Positions 34,832 to 44,420 are shown, counted from the stretch's first letter. The stretch is DNA of 64,000 bases from Allokutzneria sp. A3M-2-11 16 (GCF_024213555.1 NZ_JANAVO010000008.1:185392-249391); one strand, 5' to 3'. The notes: generated from the sequence alone by a model not told the origin. Made by a program: numbers and translations.

Positions 34832-35806
34832 GTGCCGACCGTACGTGCCGAACGCCTGGTGAACCTGGTGCTGTGCCTGCTGGCCACGCGCCAGTACCTC
34901 ACCGCGGAACGGATCAGGGGGATCGTCCCCGGTTACACCGACGCGCCCAGCGACGACGCGTTCTTCCGGATGTTCGAGCGGGACAAGGCCGAGCTGCGCG
35001 ACCTGGGCATCCCGCTGGAGACCGGGCGCAACTCCGTGTTCGACTCCGTTGACGGCTACCGGATCGCGCGCCGCGACTACGAGCTGGGCGAGATCGACCT
35101 GGAGCCGGACGAGGCGGCCGCGGTGGCGCTCGCGGTGCGGCTGTGGGACTCCCCGGACCTGACCGGCGCCGCGCACGGCGCGCTGATCAAGCTGCGCGCG
35201 GCCGGGGTGGACGTGGACCCGGACACCCCGGCCGTGGTGGAACCCAAGGTCCGCACCTCCGAGCCCGCGTTCGCGCCGCTGCTCACCGCGGTGAACCGGG
35301 GGCGGGTGGTGGAGTTCGACTACCGCAAGCAGTCCTCGCCGCGACCGGCGCGCCGCACGGTGGAGCCCTGGGGCGTGGTGTCCTGGCGCGGCCGGTGGTA
35401 CCTGGTCGGCCACGACCGCGTGCGGGACGCGCCGCGCTGCTTCCGGCTCTCCCGGATCGTCGGCACGGTCCGCGCGAGCGGCAAGGACGGCGTGGTGCAC
35501 CGCCCGCCCGAGGTGGACCTGCTGGGCATGGTGGCCAAGCAGAACGACCAGCCGCCCGCCTCGGCGACCGCGCGGCTGTGGGTGGCCTCGGGCCGCGCCC
35601 AGGGGCTGCGCAGGCGGGCCAAGCCGATCGAGGCGCTGGAGCTGGACGGCGAGCCCGGCGAGGTCGTGGAGATCGACCTGATCTACCCGGACTCGGCGGC
35701 CAGCTGGATCGCCGGGTACGGGCCGGACGTGGTGGTGCTGGAGCCGGACTCGCTGCGCGCGCACGTCCGGATGCTGATGTCGGGCTTCGCCGAGGGAGTG
35801 CACTGA
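34832..35806 (+). CDS. pafB: WYL-domain transcriptional regulator PafB
   Basis: 324 aa. With PafC it forms the PafBC activator, which in mycobacteria turns on LexA-independent DNA-damage genes. An N-terminal winged helix (VNLVLCLLATRQYLTAERI...RDKAELRDLGIPLE) precedes a WYL domain. The WYL core reads VEFDYRK...PWGVVSWRGRWYLVGHDR...RLSRI, followed by a WCX-type C-terminal domain. PafC starts 2 bp after the stop, and both proteins are 324 aa. The pair lies downstream of pafA as in other actinobacteria, but here DUF4239, HTH and DinB genes intervene. Confidence 0.93.
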   Translation: MPTVRAERLVNLVLCLLATRQYLTAERIRGIVPGYTDAPSDDAFFRMFERDKAELRDLGIPLETGRNSVFDSVDGYRIARRDYELGEIDLEPDEAAAVALAVRLWDSPDLTGAAHGALIKLRAAGVDVDPDTPAVVEPKVRTSEPAFAPLLTAVNRGRVVEFDYRKQSSPRPARRTVEPWGVVSWRGRWYLVGHDRVRDAPRCFRLSRIVGTVRASGKDGVVHRPPEVDLLGMVAKQNDQPPASATARLWVASGRAQGLRRRAKPIEALELDGEPGEVVEIDLIYPDSAASWIAGYGPDVVVLEPDSLRAHVRMLMSGFAEGVH

Positions 35807-35808
35807 TC

Positions 35809-36783
35809 ATGGATTCGGCGCAGAACCGGCTGCCCAGGCTGCTCGCGCTGGTGCCGTACCTGCTGGCCAGGCCGGGCATCCCGGTCGTCGACGCCGCCGA
35901 GGACTTCGGCGTCACCGAGAAGCAGCTGCGCCGCGACCTGGAGCTGCTGTGGATGTGCGGGCTGCCGGGCTACGGACCGGGCGACCTGATCGACATCTCC
36001 TTCGAGGGCGAGACCATCACCGTCGCCTTCGACGCGGGCATGCGCAGGCCGCTGCGGCTGACCGCGGAGGAGGCGACGGCGCTGCTGGTGGCCCTGCGCG
36101 CGGTCGGCGAGACCCCGGGCGTCGCGGACACCGACGCGGTGCAGCGGGCGCTGGCCAAGGTCGAGTCCGCGGTCGGCAACGCCAAGCCCGCCGGGGTCGC
36201 GGTCGGCCTCGCCGGGCGGGAGGCCCAGGCCACCGCGGAGATGCGCGAGCCGATCCAGGAGGCGCTGCACCGGGGCGTGGCGATCCGCATCCGCTACTAC
36301 ACCGTCTCCCGGGACGAGATCACCGAGCGCGTGGTCGACCCGATGCGGCTGCTGCTGGTGGACGGGCGCAGCTACCTGGAGGCGTGGTGCCGCCGGGCCG
36401 AGGGGGTCCGGCTGTTCCGGCTGGACCGCGTCGACGAGGTGACCGCGCTGGACGAGCGCACCGCCCCGCCGCCGCACGCCCGGCCCACCGACCTCTCCGA
36501 GGGCGTCTTCCGCGCCAGGGAGGGACAGGGGACGGCGGTGCTGCTGCTGGACCCGGACGCGCGGTGGATCGCCGAGTACTACCCCGTCGAGGACGCCGCG
36601 GACCTGCCGGACGGGCGGATGCGGGTCGTCATGCGCTACGGCGACGAGTCGTGGATGGTGCGGCTGCTGCTCGGCCAGGGCGGGCGGGTGCGGGTGGAGG
36701 AGCCCGCCTCGCTGGCCCGGCTGGTGGCCGACCGGGCGGCCACCGCGCTGCGCCGGGCCGCCGCCGCGGAGGCCCGCGTGTGA
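35809..36783 (+). CDS. pafC: WYL-domain transcriptional regulator PafC
   Basis: 324 aa. The winged-helix start is LPRLLALVPYLLARPGIPVVDAAEDFGVTEKQLRRDL. The WYL domain reads IRIRYYTVSRDEITERVVDPMRLLLVDGRSYLEAWCRRA...RLFRLDRV, followed by the WCX extension with DPDARWIAEYYPVE. It is the second half of the PafBC heterodimer and is translationally coupled to pafB (2-bp gap). The conserved tail ends EEPASLARLVADRAATAL. After its stop, 117 bp separate it from the small membrane protein gene, which has its own -10 box. Confidence 0.93.
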   Translation: MDSAQNRLPRLLALVPYLLARPGIPVVDAAEDFGVTEKQLRRDLELLWMCGLPGYGPGDLIDISFEGETITVAFDAGMRRPLRLTAEEATALLVALRAVGETPGVADTDAVQRALAKVESAVGNAKPAGVAVGLAGREAQATAEMREPIQEALHRGVAIRIRYYTVSRDEITERVVDPMRLLLVDGRSYLEAWCRRAEGVRLFRLDRVDEVTALDERTAPPPHARPTDLSEGVFRAREGQGTAVLLLDPDARWIAEYYPVEDAADLPDGRMRVVMRYGDESWMVRLLLGQGGRVRVEEPASLARLVADRAATALRRAAAAEARV

Positions 36784-36888
36784 GGTGCTTGTGAAGATCA
36801 GGACTGGGATTCCGGCAGGCCGGACAACCTGGGACGAACGTTGGGCCAACCGGGTAGGACCGGTGTTCTCACCGGGGCCCCGGGCGGT

Positions 36889-36894
36889 TACGGT
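36889..36894 (+). promoter_or_regulatory. -10 box (TACGGT) for the gene at 36901
   Basis: TACGGT is followed by six bases and the GTG at 36901. It would drive the small membrane protein and tatAC. Confidence 0.5.
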
Positions 36895-36900
36895 GTGCCA

Positions 36901-37140
36901 GTGCCGTACCTGCTGAGCCTGCTGCTGGTCGTCGCGGGACTCGTGGTCCTGGTGGTCGTCGCGGTCAAGGTCTTCCGTTCGCTGAGCCGTTTCGGCGCGG
37001 CGTACGCGGCCGCGGGCAGGCACGTCGACGACCGCGCGGGCCTGCTCCGCGCCCGGTCCGCCGCCCTGAAGGTGGCCATCGCGGAACGCAGGTCCACCAA
37101 GAGCACCGACAGCGACGACTCTTCCGCACGTACCATCTAG
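36901..37140 (+). CDS. Small single-pass membrane protein between pafC and tatA
   Basis: 79 aa. One N-terminal helix (LLSLLLVVAGLVVLVVVAVKVF) is followed by a short basic helix (RFGAAYAAAGRHVDDRAGLLRARSAAL) and a charged Ser/Asp tail. It is a hypothetical protein that I recall as commonly found just before tatA in Pseudonocardiales. Its role in Tat export is unproven. TatA starts 21 bp after its stop with its own GGAGGA site. The GTG start is placed six bases after a TACGGT box, suggesting leaderless translation of this operon's first gene. Confidence 0.7.
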   Translation: MPYLLSLLLVVAGLVVLVVVAVKVFRSLSRFGAAYAAAGRHVDDRAGLLRARSAALKVAIAERRSTKSTDSDDSSARTI

Positions 37141-37161
37141 CGGAGAGACGAGGAGGACACC

Positions 37162-37458
37162 GTGCCCAATCTCGGAGGCTTCGAGATCATCATCATCGCG
37201 CTCGTGGTGGTGCTGCTCTTCGGCGCTGCCAAGCTGCCGACGATGGCGCGATCCATCGGGCAGTCGATGCGCATCTTCAAGGCCGAGACCAAGGCCATGA
37301 ACAAGGACGGTCAGGCCGAGGAGACCGCCCAGCCGCAGCAGCAGGCCTACCAGCAGCAGCCCGCGCCGCTGCCGCCGGCCCAGCCGGTCCAGCAGCAGCC
37401 CGCCCCGCAGGTGGCGCCGCCGCTGGAGCAGCAGCAGCCGCGCACCGACACCCGCTGA
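37162..37458 (+). CDS. tatA: Twin-arginine translocase subunit TatA
   Basis: 98 aa. There is a short N-terminal membrane helix (GFEIIIIALVVVLLFGAAKLP), the hinge residue FG, and an amphipathic helix (MARSIGQSMRIFKAETKAM). A Gln/Pro-rich disordered tail of about 45 residues follows. TatA multimers form the pore-like patch that lets folded twin-arginine substrates cross the membrane. GTG is the start, with GAGGAGGA eight bases upstream. TatC follows after 19 bp; no tatB is seen, as is usual in a two-gene tatAC locus. Confidence 0.95.
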   Translation: MPNLGGFEIIIIALVVVLLFGAAKLPTMARSIGQSMRIFKAETKAMNKDGQAEETAQPQQQAYQQQPAPLPPAQPVQQQPAPQVAPPLEQQQPRTDTR

Positions 37459-37477
37459 GAGAGGTCGGGGCGACACG

Positions 37478-38452
37478 GTGGCGAGCAACCCGCTCCGCCG
37501 CCTGATCCCGAGCGGCCGCAAGCGCAAGCCGTGGAGCCGGAAGCACAACCCGGACGGCACCATGACGCTCCTGGAGCACCTCTACGAGCTGCGGCACCGG
37601 GTGGCGGTCATCTCCTTCGCGCTGACCGTCGGCGGCATCATCGGCTGGATCTGGTTCACCACCAGGATCGGCGGCATGCCCACGCTGGAGTCGTTGCTGC
37701 GGGAGCCCTACTGCGCGATCCCGGCGGCGCAGCGGTTCCCGAACGACAAGTGCGTGCTGATCCAGCAGCAGCCGTTCGAGGCGTTCATGATCCAGCTCAA
37801 GGTCGGTCTCGGCGCGGGCGCGGCACTGGTCAGCCCGGTGTGGCTGTACCAGTTGTGGGCGTTCATCACCCCGGGTCTCTACGCGCGTGAGCGCAAGTTC
37901 GCGCGGATCTTCGTCTTCTCCGCGAGCTTCCTGTTCGTCCTGGGCACGGCGCTGGCCTACCTGGTGATCCCGGCGGGCTTGTCGGTGCTGGTCAGCTTCT
38001 CCGGTGACTTCTTCGTGACGGCGCTGACCGGTTCGTCCTACATCAGCTTCGTGCTGACCATGCTGATCGTGTTCGGCGTGAGCTTCGAGATGCCGCTGAT
38101 CATCGTGATGCTCAACCGGATCGGCGCGGTCACCTACGAGAAGCTGAAGAAGTGGCGCCGCGGCATCATCTTCGGCCTGTTCGTCTTCGCGGCCGTGGCC
38201 ACGCCGGGCACCGACCCGGTCGGCATGGTGGTGCTGGCGCTCGCGCTGACCATCCTCTTCGAGTTCGCGTTGCAGCTGTGCCGGGTGCACGACAAGCGCA
38301 AGGCGAAGCGGGACGAGACCTCGAAGTGGGCGAACATCTCGCCCGACGAGGCCGCGCCGCTGGACCTCGGCCCCAGTGCTCCTGAACAGGCGACGCCGGA
38401 GCCGGTGGCTTCGGTCGAGCCGCCGCGAAACCGCTACGACGACGCGACGTGA
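37478..38452 (+). CDS. tatC: Sec-independent translocase subunit TatC
   Basis: 324 aa with six membrane helices. The conserved N-terminal TLLEHLYELRHR is the signal-peptide binding site. The middle contains FKVGLGAGAALVSPVWLYQLWAFITPGLY-like residues (here QLKVGL...). The later FE(M)PLIIVML helix includes the conserved Phe-Glu of the translocon. A charged Pro/Ala tail extends past helix 6. It recognises twin-arginine signal peptides and recruits TatA. Its stop overlaps the start of the DAG kinase gene by 4 bp (GTGA), which couples the two. Confidence 0.95.
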   Translation: MASNPLRRLIPSGRKRKPWSRKHNPDGTMTLLEHLYELRHRVAVISFALTVGGIIGWIWFTTRIGGMPTLESLLREPYCAIPAAQRFPNDKCVLIQQQPFEAFMIQLKVGLGAGAALVSPVWLYQLWAFITPGLYARERKFARIFVFSASFLFVLGTALAYLVIPAGLSVLVSFSGDFFVTALTGSSYISFVLTMLIVFGVSFEMPLIIVMLNRIGAVTYEKLKKWRRGIIFGLFVFAAVATPGTDPVGMVVLALALTILFEFALQLCRVHDKRKAKRDETSKWANISPDEAAPLDLGPSAPEQATPEPVASVEPPRNRYDDAT

Positions 38453-39378
38453 GCGAGTTTACGAGCGAACCCATTCGGCACAGGGACGGGCTCAAAGTCT
38501 CTCTGGTCGTCAGTCCTGCCTCCGGAGCCGGTGCCGCGGCGCGGGTGGCGGGCAGCGTCGTCGCCCGGATCAGGCCCGCGGCCGGGGAGCTCGTGCAGTC
38601 CGTGGCGAGCAGCGGGGAGCACGCGATCGAGCTGGCCCACCGCGCGGTGGAGTCCGGTGTGGACGTGCTGGCGATGCTCGGCGGGGACGGCGCGGCGCAC
38701 GCGGGTTTGCAGGCGTGCGCGGAGTCCGCGACCGCGTTCGCGGTGATCCCGGCGGGCACGGGCAACGACCTCGCGACGGCGCTGGGCTGGCCGAAGACCT
38801 CGCTCGCGGCGGCCGACGCCTTCGCCGCGGCGCTGACCAGGGGCTCGTGGGGGCGGCTCGACCTGGGCCGGGTCGAGGGCGGCGCGTGGTTCGCCACGGT
38901 GCTGTGCGCGGGCTTCGACTCCGCGGTCAACGAGCGCGCCAACCGGATGCGCTGGCCGCGCGGGCCGAAGCGCTACGACCTGGCGATCCTGGCCGAGCTG
39001 GCGCACCTGCGCGCCCGGCCGCTGGTCGTGGAGACCGAGCACGAGCGCCTGGAGCTGGACGCCACGCTCGTCGCGGTCGGCAACACTGCTTGCTACGGCG
39101 GCGGAATCCCGGTCTGTCCGGATGCGGACGCCGGTGACGGGCTCTTCGACCTGACCGTGGTCACCGCGGCGCCCAGAGCGTTGATGGTGAAGATGCTGCC
39201 GAGGCTGCGGTCCGGCAGGCACGTGGAGTTGCCCGAGGTGCGGACGCTGCGGGCGCGGTCGGTGCGGCTGGGCGGGGACAACGACTGGGTGGCCTACGCG
39301 GACGGGGAGCGCCAGGCGGAGCTGCCGCTGGCGGTGACCTCCGTGCCGGGCGCGCTGCGGGTCCTGGTGCCGGAATGA
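38449..39378 (+). CDS. Diacylglycerol kinase family lipid kinase
   Basis: 309 aa. DAGK catalytic domain with VSPASGAGAA near the start, the nucleotide-binding LGGDGAAHAGLQ (residues about 79-90) and PAGTGNDLATALGW, the standard triad of DgkB/YegS enzymes. The C-terminal beta-sandwich contains NTACYGGGIPVCPDADAGDGLFD, with the acidic metal site. It should phosphorylate diacylglycerol or a related lipid. It overlaps tatC by 4 bp and precedes helY by 65 bp, an order I recall from many actinobacteria. It is distinct from the PAP2-DAGK fusion at 29852-31351. Confidence 0.92.
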   Translation: MSEFTSEPIRHRDGLKVSLVVSPASGAGAAARVAGSVVARIRPAAGELVQSVASSGEHAIELAHRAVESGVDVLAMLGGDGAAHAGLQACAESATAFAVIPAGTGNDLATALGWPKTSLAAADAFAAALTRGSWGRLDLGRVEGGAWFATVLCAGFDSAVNERANRMRWPRGPKRYDLAILAELAHLRARPLVVETEHERLELDATLVAVGNTACYGGGIPVCPDADAGDGLFDLTVVTAAPRALMVKMLPRLRSGRHVELPEVRTLRARSVRLGGDNDWVAYADGERQAELPLAVTSVPGALRVLVPE

Positions 39379-39443
39379 TCAAGATTGCGGCGCGCTGCGG
39401 CAGCGGACGCGGTCCTGTCGGGGGTGTGTGACAACCTGGACGG

Positions 39444-42209
39444 GTGTCAGCAAGTGGTTCTTCCCCGTCAGAGGCCTACACAGCGGCGAAGCGACGCGCC
39501 AGGTTCCCCCGGCTCACCGACTTCGAACAGCTGGTCTCCTTCGAGCTCGACCCGTTCCAGCGCTCCTCCTGCGAGGCGCTCGAAGAGGGGCACGGCGTCC
39601 TGGTCTGCGCGCCCACCGGCGCCGGGAAGACGGTCGTCGGCGAGTTCGCCGTGCACATGGCGCTCGGTGAGGGCCGCAAGTGCTTCTACACCACGCCGAT
39701 CAAGGCGCTGTCCAACCAGAAGCACGCCGACCTGGTCGCCCGCTACGGCGCGGACAACGTCGGCCTGCTGACCGGGGACACCTCCGTCAACGGCGGCGCG
39801 CCCGTGGTGGTGATGACCACCGAGGTGCTGCGCAACATGCTCTACTCCGGTTCGTCCACTGTGGACAACCTGGGCTACGTGGTGATGGACGAGGTGCACT
39901 ACCTGGCCGACCGCTTCCGCGGCGCGGTCTGGGAGGAGGTCATCCTCAGCCTGCCCGACCACGTGCGGCTGGTCAGCCTGTCGGCGACGGTGAGCAACGC
40001 CGAGGAGTTCGGCGAGTGGCTCAAGACCGTGCGCGGGGACACCGCCATCGTCGTCGACGAGGTCCGCCCGGTACCGCTGTGGCAGCACATGCTGGTCGGC
40101 AACCGCATGTACGACCTGTTCGCGGCGGAGGACGCGGCCAACTCCGGTGACACCCGGATCAACCCCGAGCTGGCTCGGCAGGTCGGCGAGCTGGACCGGC
40201 ACTACACCCCGTTCTCCCGAGCCAGGGGGCCCCGCGGGGGCGGGGGCGGGCGCGGGCAGCGCTACCGCCCGCCGTCGCGGCCCGACGTGGTTGAGCGGCT
40301 GGACGGTGCCGGGCTGCTGCCCGCGATCCTGTTCATCTTCAGCCGCGCGGGCTGCGACGAGTCGGTCCGCCAGTGCCTGCGCGCCGGGGTGCGGCTGACG
40401 GTGGAGTCCGAGGTCGAGCAGATCCGCGAGATCATCAAGGAGAAGACGGCCGAGCTGCCCGAGGGCGACCTGACGGTGCTCGGCTTCTGGGAGTGGCGGG
40501 AGGCGCTGGAGCGCGGCGTGGCCGCGCACCACGCCGGGCTGCTGCCCGCGTTCAAGGAGACCGTCGAGGAGCTCTTCGTCCGCGGCCTGTGCAAGGCGGT
40601 CTTCGCCACCGAGACGCTGGCGCTGGGCATCAACATGCCCGCCCGCACGGTGGTGCTGGAGAAGCTGGTCAAGTACAACGGCGAGGCCCACGTGGACCTG
40701 ACGCCGGGGGAGTACACCCAGCTCACCGGGCGCGCCGGGCGGCGGGGCATCGACATCGAGGGCCACGCGGTCGTGGTGTGGCAGCCGGGCATCGACCCGA
40801 AGCAGGTCGGCGGCCTCGCCTCCACCCGCACCTACCCGCTGCGCTCGTCGTTCCGGCCCGCCTACAACATGGCCGTGAACCTGGTGCAGCGCCTGGGCGT
40901 GGTGCAGTCCCGGGAGATGCTGGAGCAGTCCTTCGCGCAGTTCCAGGCCGACCGCTCGGTGGTGGGCGTGGCCCGCAAGATCGAGCGCAACCGCGAGGCG
41001 CTGGACGGCTACGCCGAGTCGATGCGGTGCCACCTCGGTGACTTCGTCGAGTACGCGGGGCTGCGCAAGCAGATCTCCACCAGGGAGAAGGCGCTGGCCA
41101 AGCAGAACAGCTCGGCCAAGCGCGCGGAGGTGGAGACCTCGCTGGAGCGGCTGCGCAAGGGCGATGTGATCGCCGTGCCGACCGGGCGGCGCAGCGGGCT
41201 GGCCATCGTCATCGACCCCGGGCTGGACCAGCGCGGGGAGACCCGGCCGCTGGTGGTCAACGAGGACCGCTGGGCCGGTCGGCTCTCCGCGGCCGACTTC
41301 CCCGCGCCGGTGGAGGCGCTGGGCCAGGTGCGGCTGCCGAAGCAGGTCGACGTGCGCTCGCCCAAGTCGCGCCGCGATCTCGCCTCCACCCTGCGCGCCA
41401 GCGGGATCAGCGTGCCGACGCGGCCGGGGCGCAAGCGGTCCGGGCTGGACGAGGACGGCGAGCTGTCGGCGCTGCGCCGGGCCCTGCGCGCGCACCCCTG
41501 CCACGGCTGCGACAAGCGCGAGGAGCACGCCCGCTGGGGCGAACGGCACCAGCGGTTGACTGCGGAGACCGAGCAGTTGGAACGCAAGGTCGCCGGGACC
41601 ACGCACTCCCTGGCCCGCGCCTTCGACCGGATCAGGGCGCTGCTGCGGGAGCGCGGCTACCTCGACGGCGACGGCGAGCACGAGCAGGTCACCGAGCACG
41701 GCCGCAGGCTGACCCGGCTCTACAGCGAGTCGGACCTGCTCGCGGCGGAGTGCCTGCGGCACGGGGTGTGGCGCGGCCTGGACGCGCCGGAGCTGGCCGC
41801 GGTCATCTCCGCGCTGGTCTTCGAGGCGCGGCGGGACCCGCTGGGCGCTCCCCGCGTCCCGGCGGGACCGGTCACCGAGGCGCTGGCCGCGACCGTGCGG
41901 CTGTGGGCCGAACTGGAGGACGACGAGGGCCGGTTCCGGTTGCACAACCGCACCAGGGAACCCGACATCGGCTTCGCCTGGCCGATCTTCCGCTGGGCCA
42001 GGGGGGAGTCGCTGGAGAAGGTGCTCACCGCGGCGGAGGCCAACGGCCAGGAGCTCTCCGCCGGTGACTTCGTCCGCTGGTGCCGCCAGGTGATCGACCT
42101 GCTCGACCAGGTGCGGGACGTGGTCGGCCGGGCCGATCCGGTCGGCGCCACCGCGGCCAAGGCGGCCCTCTCCCTGCGCAGGGGCGTGGTGGCGATGGGC
42201 ACGCTGTGA
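39444..42209 (+). CDS. helY: Ski2/Mtr4-like RNA helicase HelY
   Basis: 921 aa, DExH-box superfamily 2 helicase. Walker A APTGAGKT lies at 56-63, the DEVH box at 149-152, and SAT (motif III) in LSLSATVSN. Motif VI is QLTGRAGRRGID. A winged-helix/ratchet region and a DSHCT-type helical C-terminal domain complete the Ski2/Mtr4 layout, with a Cys pair (HPCHGCDKREEH). It is thought to unwind structured RNA for decay or processing. A Gly-rich loop (RGPRGGGGGRGQ) separates RecA domains. The start is a GTG; no strong ribosome site is visible. A perfect GTCCACTGTGGAC palindrome lies inside at 39854-39866. Confidence 0.93.
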   Translation: MSASGSSPSEAYTAAKRRARFPRLTDFEQLVSFELDPFQRSSCEALEEGHGVLVCAPTGAGKTVVGEFAVHMALGEGRKCFYTTPIKALSNQKHADLVARYGADNVGLLTGDTSVNGGAPVVVMTTEVLRNMLYSGSSTVDNLGYVVMDEVHYLADRFRGAVWEEVILSLPDHVRLVSLSATVSNAEEFGEWLKTVRGDTAIVVDEVRPVPLWQHMLVGNRMYDLFAAEDAANSGDTRINPELARQVGELDRHYTPFSRARGPRGGGGGRGQRYRPPSRPDVVERLDGAGLLPAILFIFSRAGCDESVRQCLRAGVRLTVESEVEQIREIIKEKTAELPEGDLTVLGFWEWREALERGVAAHHAGLLPAFKETVEELFVRGLCKAVFATETLALGINMPARTVVLEKLVKYNGEAHVDLTPGEYTQLTGRAGRRGIDIEGHAVVVWQPGIDPKQVGGLASTRTYPLRSSFRPAYNMAVNLVQRLGVVQSREMLEQSFAQFQADRSVVGVARKIERNREALDGYAESMRCHLGDFVEYAGLRKQISTREKALAKQNSSAKRAEVETSLERLRKGDVIAVPTGRRSGLAIVIDPGLDQRGETRPLVVNEDRWAGRLSAADFPAPVEALGQVRLPKQVDVRSPKSRRDLASTLRASGISVPTRPGRKRSGLDEDGELSALRRALRAHPCHGCDKREEHARWGERHQRLTAETEQLERKVAGTTHSLARAFDRIRALLRERGYLDGDGEHEQVTEHGRRLTRLYSESDLLAAECLRHGVWRGLDAPELAAVISALVFEARRDPLGAPRVPAGPVTEALAATVRLWAELEDDEGRFRLHNRTREPDIGFAWPIFRWARGESLEKVLTAAEANGQELSAGDFVRWCRQVIDLLDQVRDVVGRADPVGATAAKAALSLRRGVVAMGTL

Positions 42210-42395
42210 GCGGGACACGGATACCGTGGTGAACGGCAATACAGACCCAATTCGTCGGTCCGCTGCGAAATGACGGCGGAGCTGTGGTTGGATCGCGCGA
42301 AGCGACGCTCAGCCGACTAGAGGCCAGTCCGACCAGCTGTGCCGGGCGCGCGAAGTCGTCCATGGCGCGACCTCGATTCCGGAGGCGAACAGAGA

Positions 42396-43133
42396 ATGAC
42401 CAGCCCCTACGGCCCGCCCGGAGGGAACGACCCCAACCAGCAGCAGTGGGGTCAGCAGCCCTACGGCGGGGGGTACGGCCAGCAGGGCACCCCGTCCGGC
42501 GGTTTCCCCCAGCAGCCCGGCCAGCAGCCCCCGTACGACCCGAACCAGGGCCAGTTCGGCCAGCAGCCCGGCCAGCCCCAGCCCGGCCAGTTCCCGGGCC
42601 AGCCCGGCCAGCCGCAGCAGCCCGGTGGCTACCCGCCGCCCGGCTACCCGCAGCAGCCGGGGCAGCCGGGTCAGTTCGGCCAGCAGCCCGGTCAGCCCCA
42701 GCCCGGCCAGTACCCCGGTCAGCCGCAGCCCGGACAGCAGCCCGGTCAGTTCGGCCAGCCCGGTCAGCCGGGGCAGTTCGGCCAGAACCCCTACGGCGCG
42801 CCGCAGCCGGAGAAGAAGAAGTCCAAGACGCCGCTGATCATCGGCGTGGTCGCGATCGTGGTGCTGGCCGCGGTCGGCGTCACCGGGTTCGTCACCCCGG
42901 GCTTCTTCGTGAGCAAGGTCTTCGACAACACGGCGATGCAGAACGACGTGAAGAAGATGCTCACCGAGCGGTACGGCCAGACCAAGACCGAGTCGGTGAG
43001 CTGCCCGGCGGGCCAGAAGGTCGCGGTCAACGCCGCCTTCGAGTGCAAGGCCAAGATCGACGGCAAGGACAAGGTCATCCCGATCACGGTGAAGACCGCT
43101 GAGGGCCGCTACGAGGTCGGCTACCCGAAGTAG
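42396..43133 (+). CDS. DUF4333 membrane protein with Gln/Pro-rich N-terminus
   Basis: 245 aa. The first ~135 residues are a repetitive Gln/Pro/Gly segment ([21 protein letters not shown]). A membrane helix follows ([19 protein letters not shown]), then a ~85-aa outer domain with two Cys: [25 protein letters not shown], closing with YEVGYPK. That outer domain is DUF4333, of unknown function, widespread in actinobacterial lipoproteins and membrane proteins. The architecture parallels the protein at 1150-2058, which has a similar N-terminus but a different outer domain. GGAGG lies ten bases before the ATG. A terminator follows. Confidence 0.85.
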   Translation: MTSPYGPPGGNDPNQQQWGQQPYGGGYGQQGTPSGGFPQQPGQQPPYDPNQGQFGQQPGQPQPGQFPGQPGQPQQPGGYPPPGYPQQPGQPGQFGQQPGQPQPGQYPGQPQPGQQPGQFGQPGQPGQFGQNPYGAPQPEKKKSKTPLIIGVVAIVVLAAVGVTGFVTPGFFVSKVFDNTAMQNDVKKMLTERYGQTKTESVSCPAGQKVAVNAAFECKAKIDGKDKVIPITVKTAEGRYEVGYPK

Positions 43134-43150
43134 CGCTCGGACAGCCAGCG

Positions 43151-43186
43151 CGGGGCGATCGGTTATCCGGTCGCCCCGTTCGCCTT
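43151..43186 (+). terminator. Intrinsic terminator after the DUF4333 gene
   Basis: CGGGGCGATCGG (43151-43162) pairs with CCGGTCGCCCCG (43167-43178) apart from one G-T pair, over a 4-base loop. TTCGCCTTTT follows. Confidence 0.8.
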
Positions 43187-43205
43187 TTCCGGAGAGGATC
43201 ACCGC

Positions 43206-44420
43206 GTGAGCGACTACCTGATCCGGGTGCTGGAGGAGGACGAGAAGCGCGCCGCGCAGAGCGTGTTCCTCGGCAGCCTGCACGTCGGCCCAGCCACCGA
43301 CGAATCGTGGGAGTACAGCGGTGACGGCTACCCCGCGCAGCGCTGCTTCGGCGCCTTCCGCGAGGGCCGGATCGTGGGCACCGCCCAGTCCTTCGCCTCG
43401 TCCATGGCCGTGCCCGGCGGCGCGGTGCTCCCGCTCGCCGCGGTGAGCCGGGTGGGCGTGCGCGCCGACCACACCCGCCGCGGCGTGCTGACCGAGCTGA
43501 TGCGCGCGCAGCTGCGGCAGGTGCGTGAGCTGGGAGAGCCGCTGGCGTCGCTGCACGCGACCGAGCCGGTGATCTACGGCCGGTTCGGCTACGGCGTCGC
43601 CTGCCGGGGTCGCACCGTGGAGGTGGGCACGACCAGGGGCCGCGCGGTGCCCCCGCTGCCCGGTGACGGCGAGATCCGGTTGCTGGAGACCGATGAGCTG
43701 GCGGCGGAGCTGCCGAGGATCTACGAGCGGATCGGGCTGCACCGCCCCGGCATGATGAGCCGTCCGCGCGGGTGGTGGCGGATGCAGCTGGAGCGCAGGA
43801 TCGCGCTGAAGGACCACCTCGTCGCGGCCGTCCACAGTGGACCGGACGGGGACGACGGGTACGCGCTCTACGAGCCCACGATGGTGAACATCTCGCCGGA
43901 TGAGCGGGACCGCCGCCTCGACGTGCACGACATGCACGGCGCGTCCCTCGGGGTGGTGCTCGGCCTGTGGCGCTTCCTGCTCGCCGCCGACCTGGTCCGC
44001 TGGGTGCGGGCGTGGGGGCGGCCGCTGGACGAGCACGTCGAGCTGATCCTGCCGAACCGGGGAGACTGCCGGACGGTCGAGCTGGGCGACGAGACCTGGC
44101 TGCGGCTGGTCGACGTGCGCGCCGCGCTCGCCGCGCGCACGTACGGTGCGGCCGAGCCGGTCGTGGTCGAGGTGCACGACCGCCTCCTGCCGGAGAACTC
44201 CGGGCGCTACCGAGTCGGGCCGGACGGGGTGGAGCGCTCGGACGCTTCCGCGGACCTGGAGCTGCCGGTCGACTCGCTGGCCATGCTCTACCTGGGCGAT
44301 GTGTCCGCCTCCGCGCTGGCCGCGACGGGTCGGCTCACCGTGCACGAGCCGTCCGCTCTCACCCGGGCCGACCGCCTCTTCGCCGCCGACCGCTCGCCGA
44401 ACTCGGGGACGTTCTTCTGA
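43206..44420 (+). CDS. Eis-family GNAT N-acetyltransferase
   Basis: 404 aa, the size of Eis-like enzymes: two GNAT folds plus a C-terminal sterol-carrier-like domain. The acetyl-CoA site is seen in SRVGVRADHTRRGVLTELMRAQL (V-x-x-x-x-R-x-G/R-V). It is followed by ATEPVIYGRFGYGVA, the conserved YxRFGY motif of the family, and the final residues end in FF with the C-terminal carboxylate that serves as catalytic base in Eis. Such enzymes acetylate aminoglycosides, lysines or polyamines; the natural substrate here is unknown. GGAGAGG precedes the GTG start. It is convergent to the exonuclease gene. Confidence 0.9.
   Translation: MSDYLIRVLEEDEKRAAQSVFLGSLHVGPATDESWEYSGDGYPAQRCFGAFREGRIVGTAQSFASSMAVPGGAVLPLAAVSRVGVRADHTRRGVLTELMRAQLRQVRELGEPLASLHATEPVIYGRFGYGVACRGRTVEVGTTRGRAVPPLPGDGEIRLLETDELAAELPRIYERIGLHRPGMMSRPRGWWRMQLERRIALKDHLVAAVHSGPDGDDGYALYEPTMVNISPDERDRRLDVHDMHGASLGVVLGLWRFLLAADLVRWVRAWGRPLDEHVELILPNRGDCRTVELGDETWLRLVDVRAALAARTYGAAEPVVVEVHDRLLPENSGRYRVGPDGVERSDASADLELPVDSLAMLYLGDVSASALAATGRLTVHEPSALTRADRLFAADRSPNSGTFF

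Noticed and set aside
37162..38452. Missing tatB as a defect
   Set aside because: Two-component TatAC loci are common, and tatB is often encoded elsewhere in actinobacteria.
42408..42800. Gln/Pro-coding repeats in the DUF4333 gene as a possible minisatellite
   Set aside because: They keep frame, vary in codons and match the low-complexity N-terminus common to such membrane proteins.
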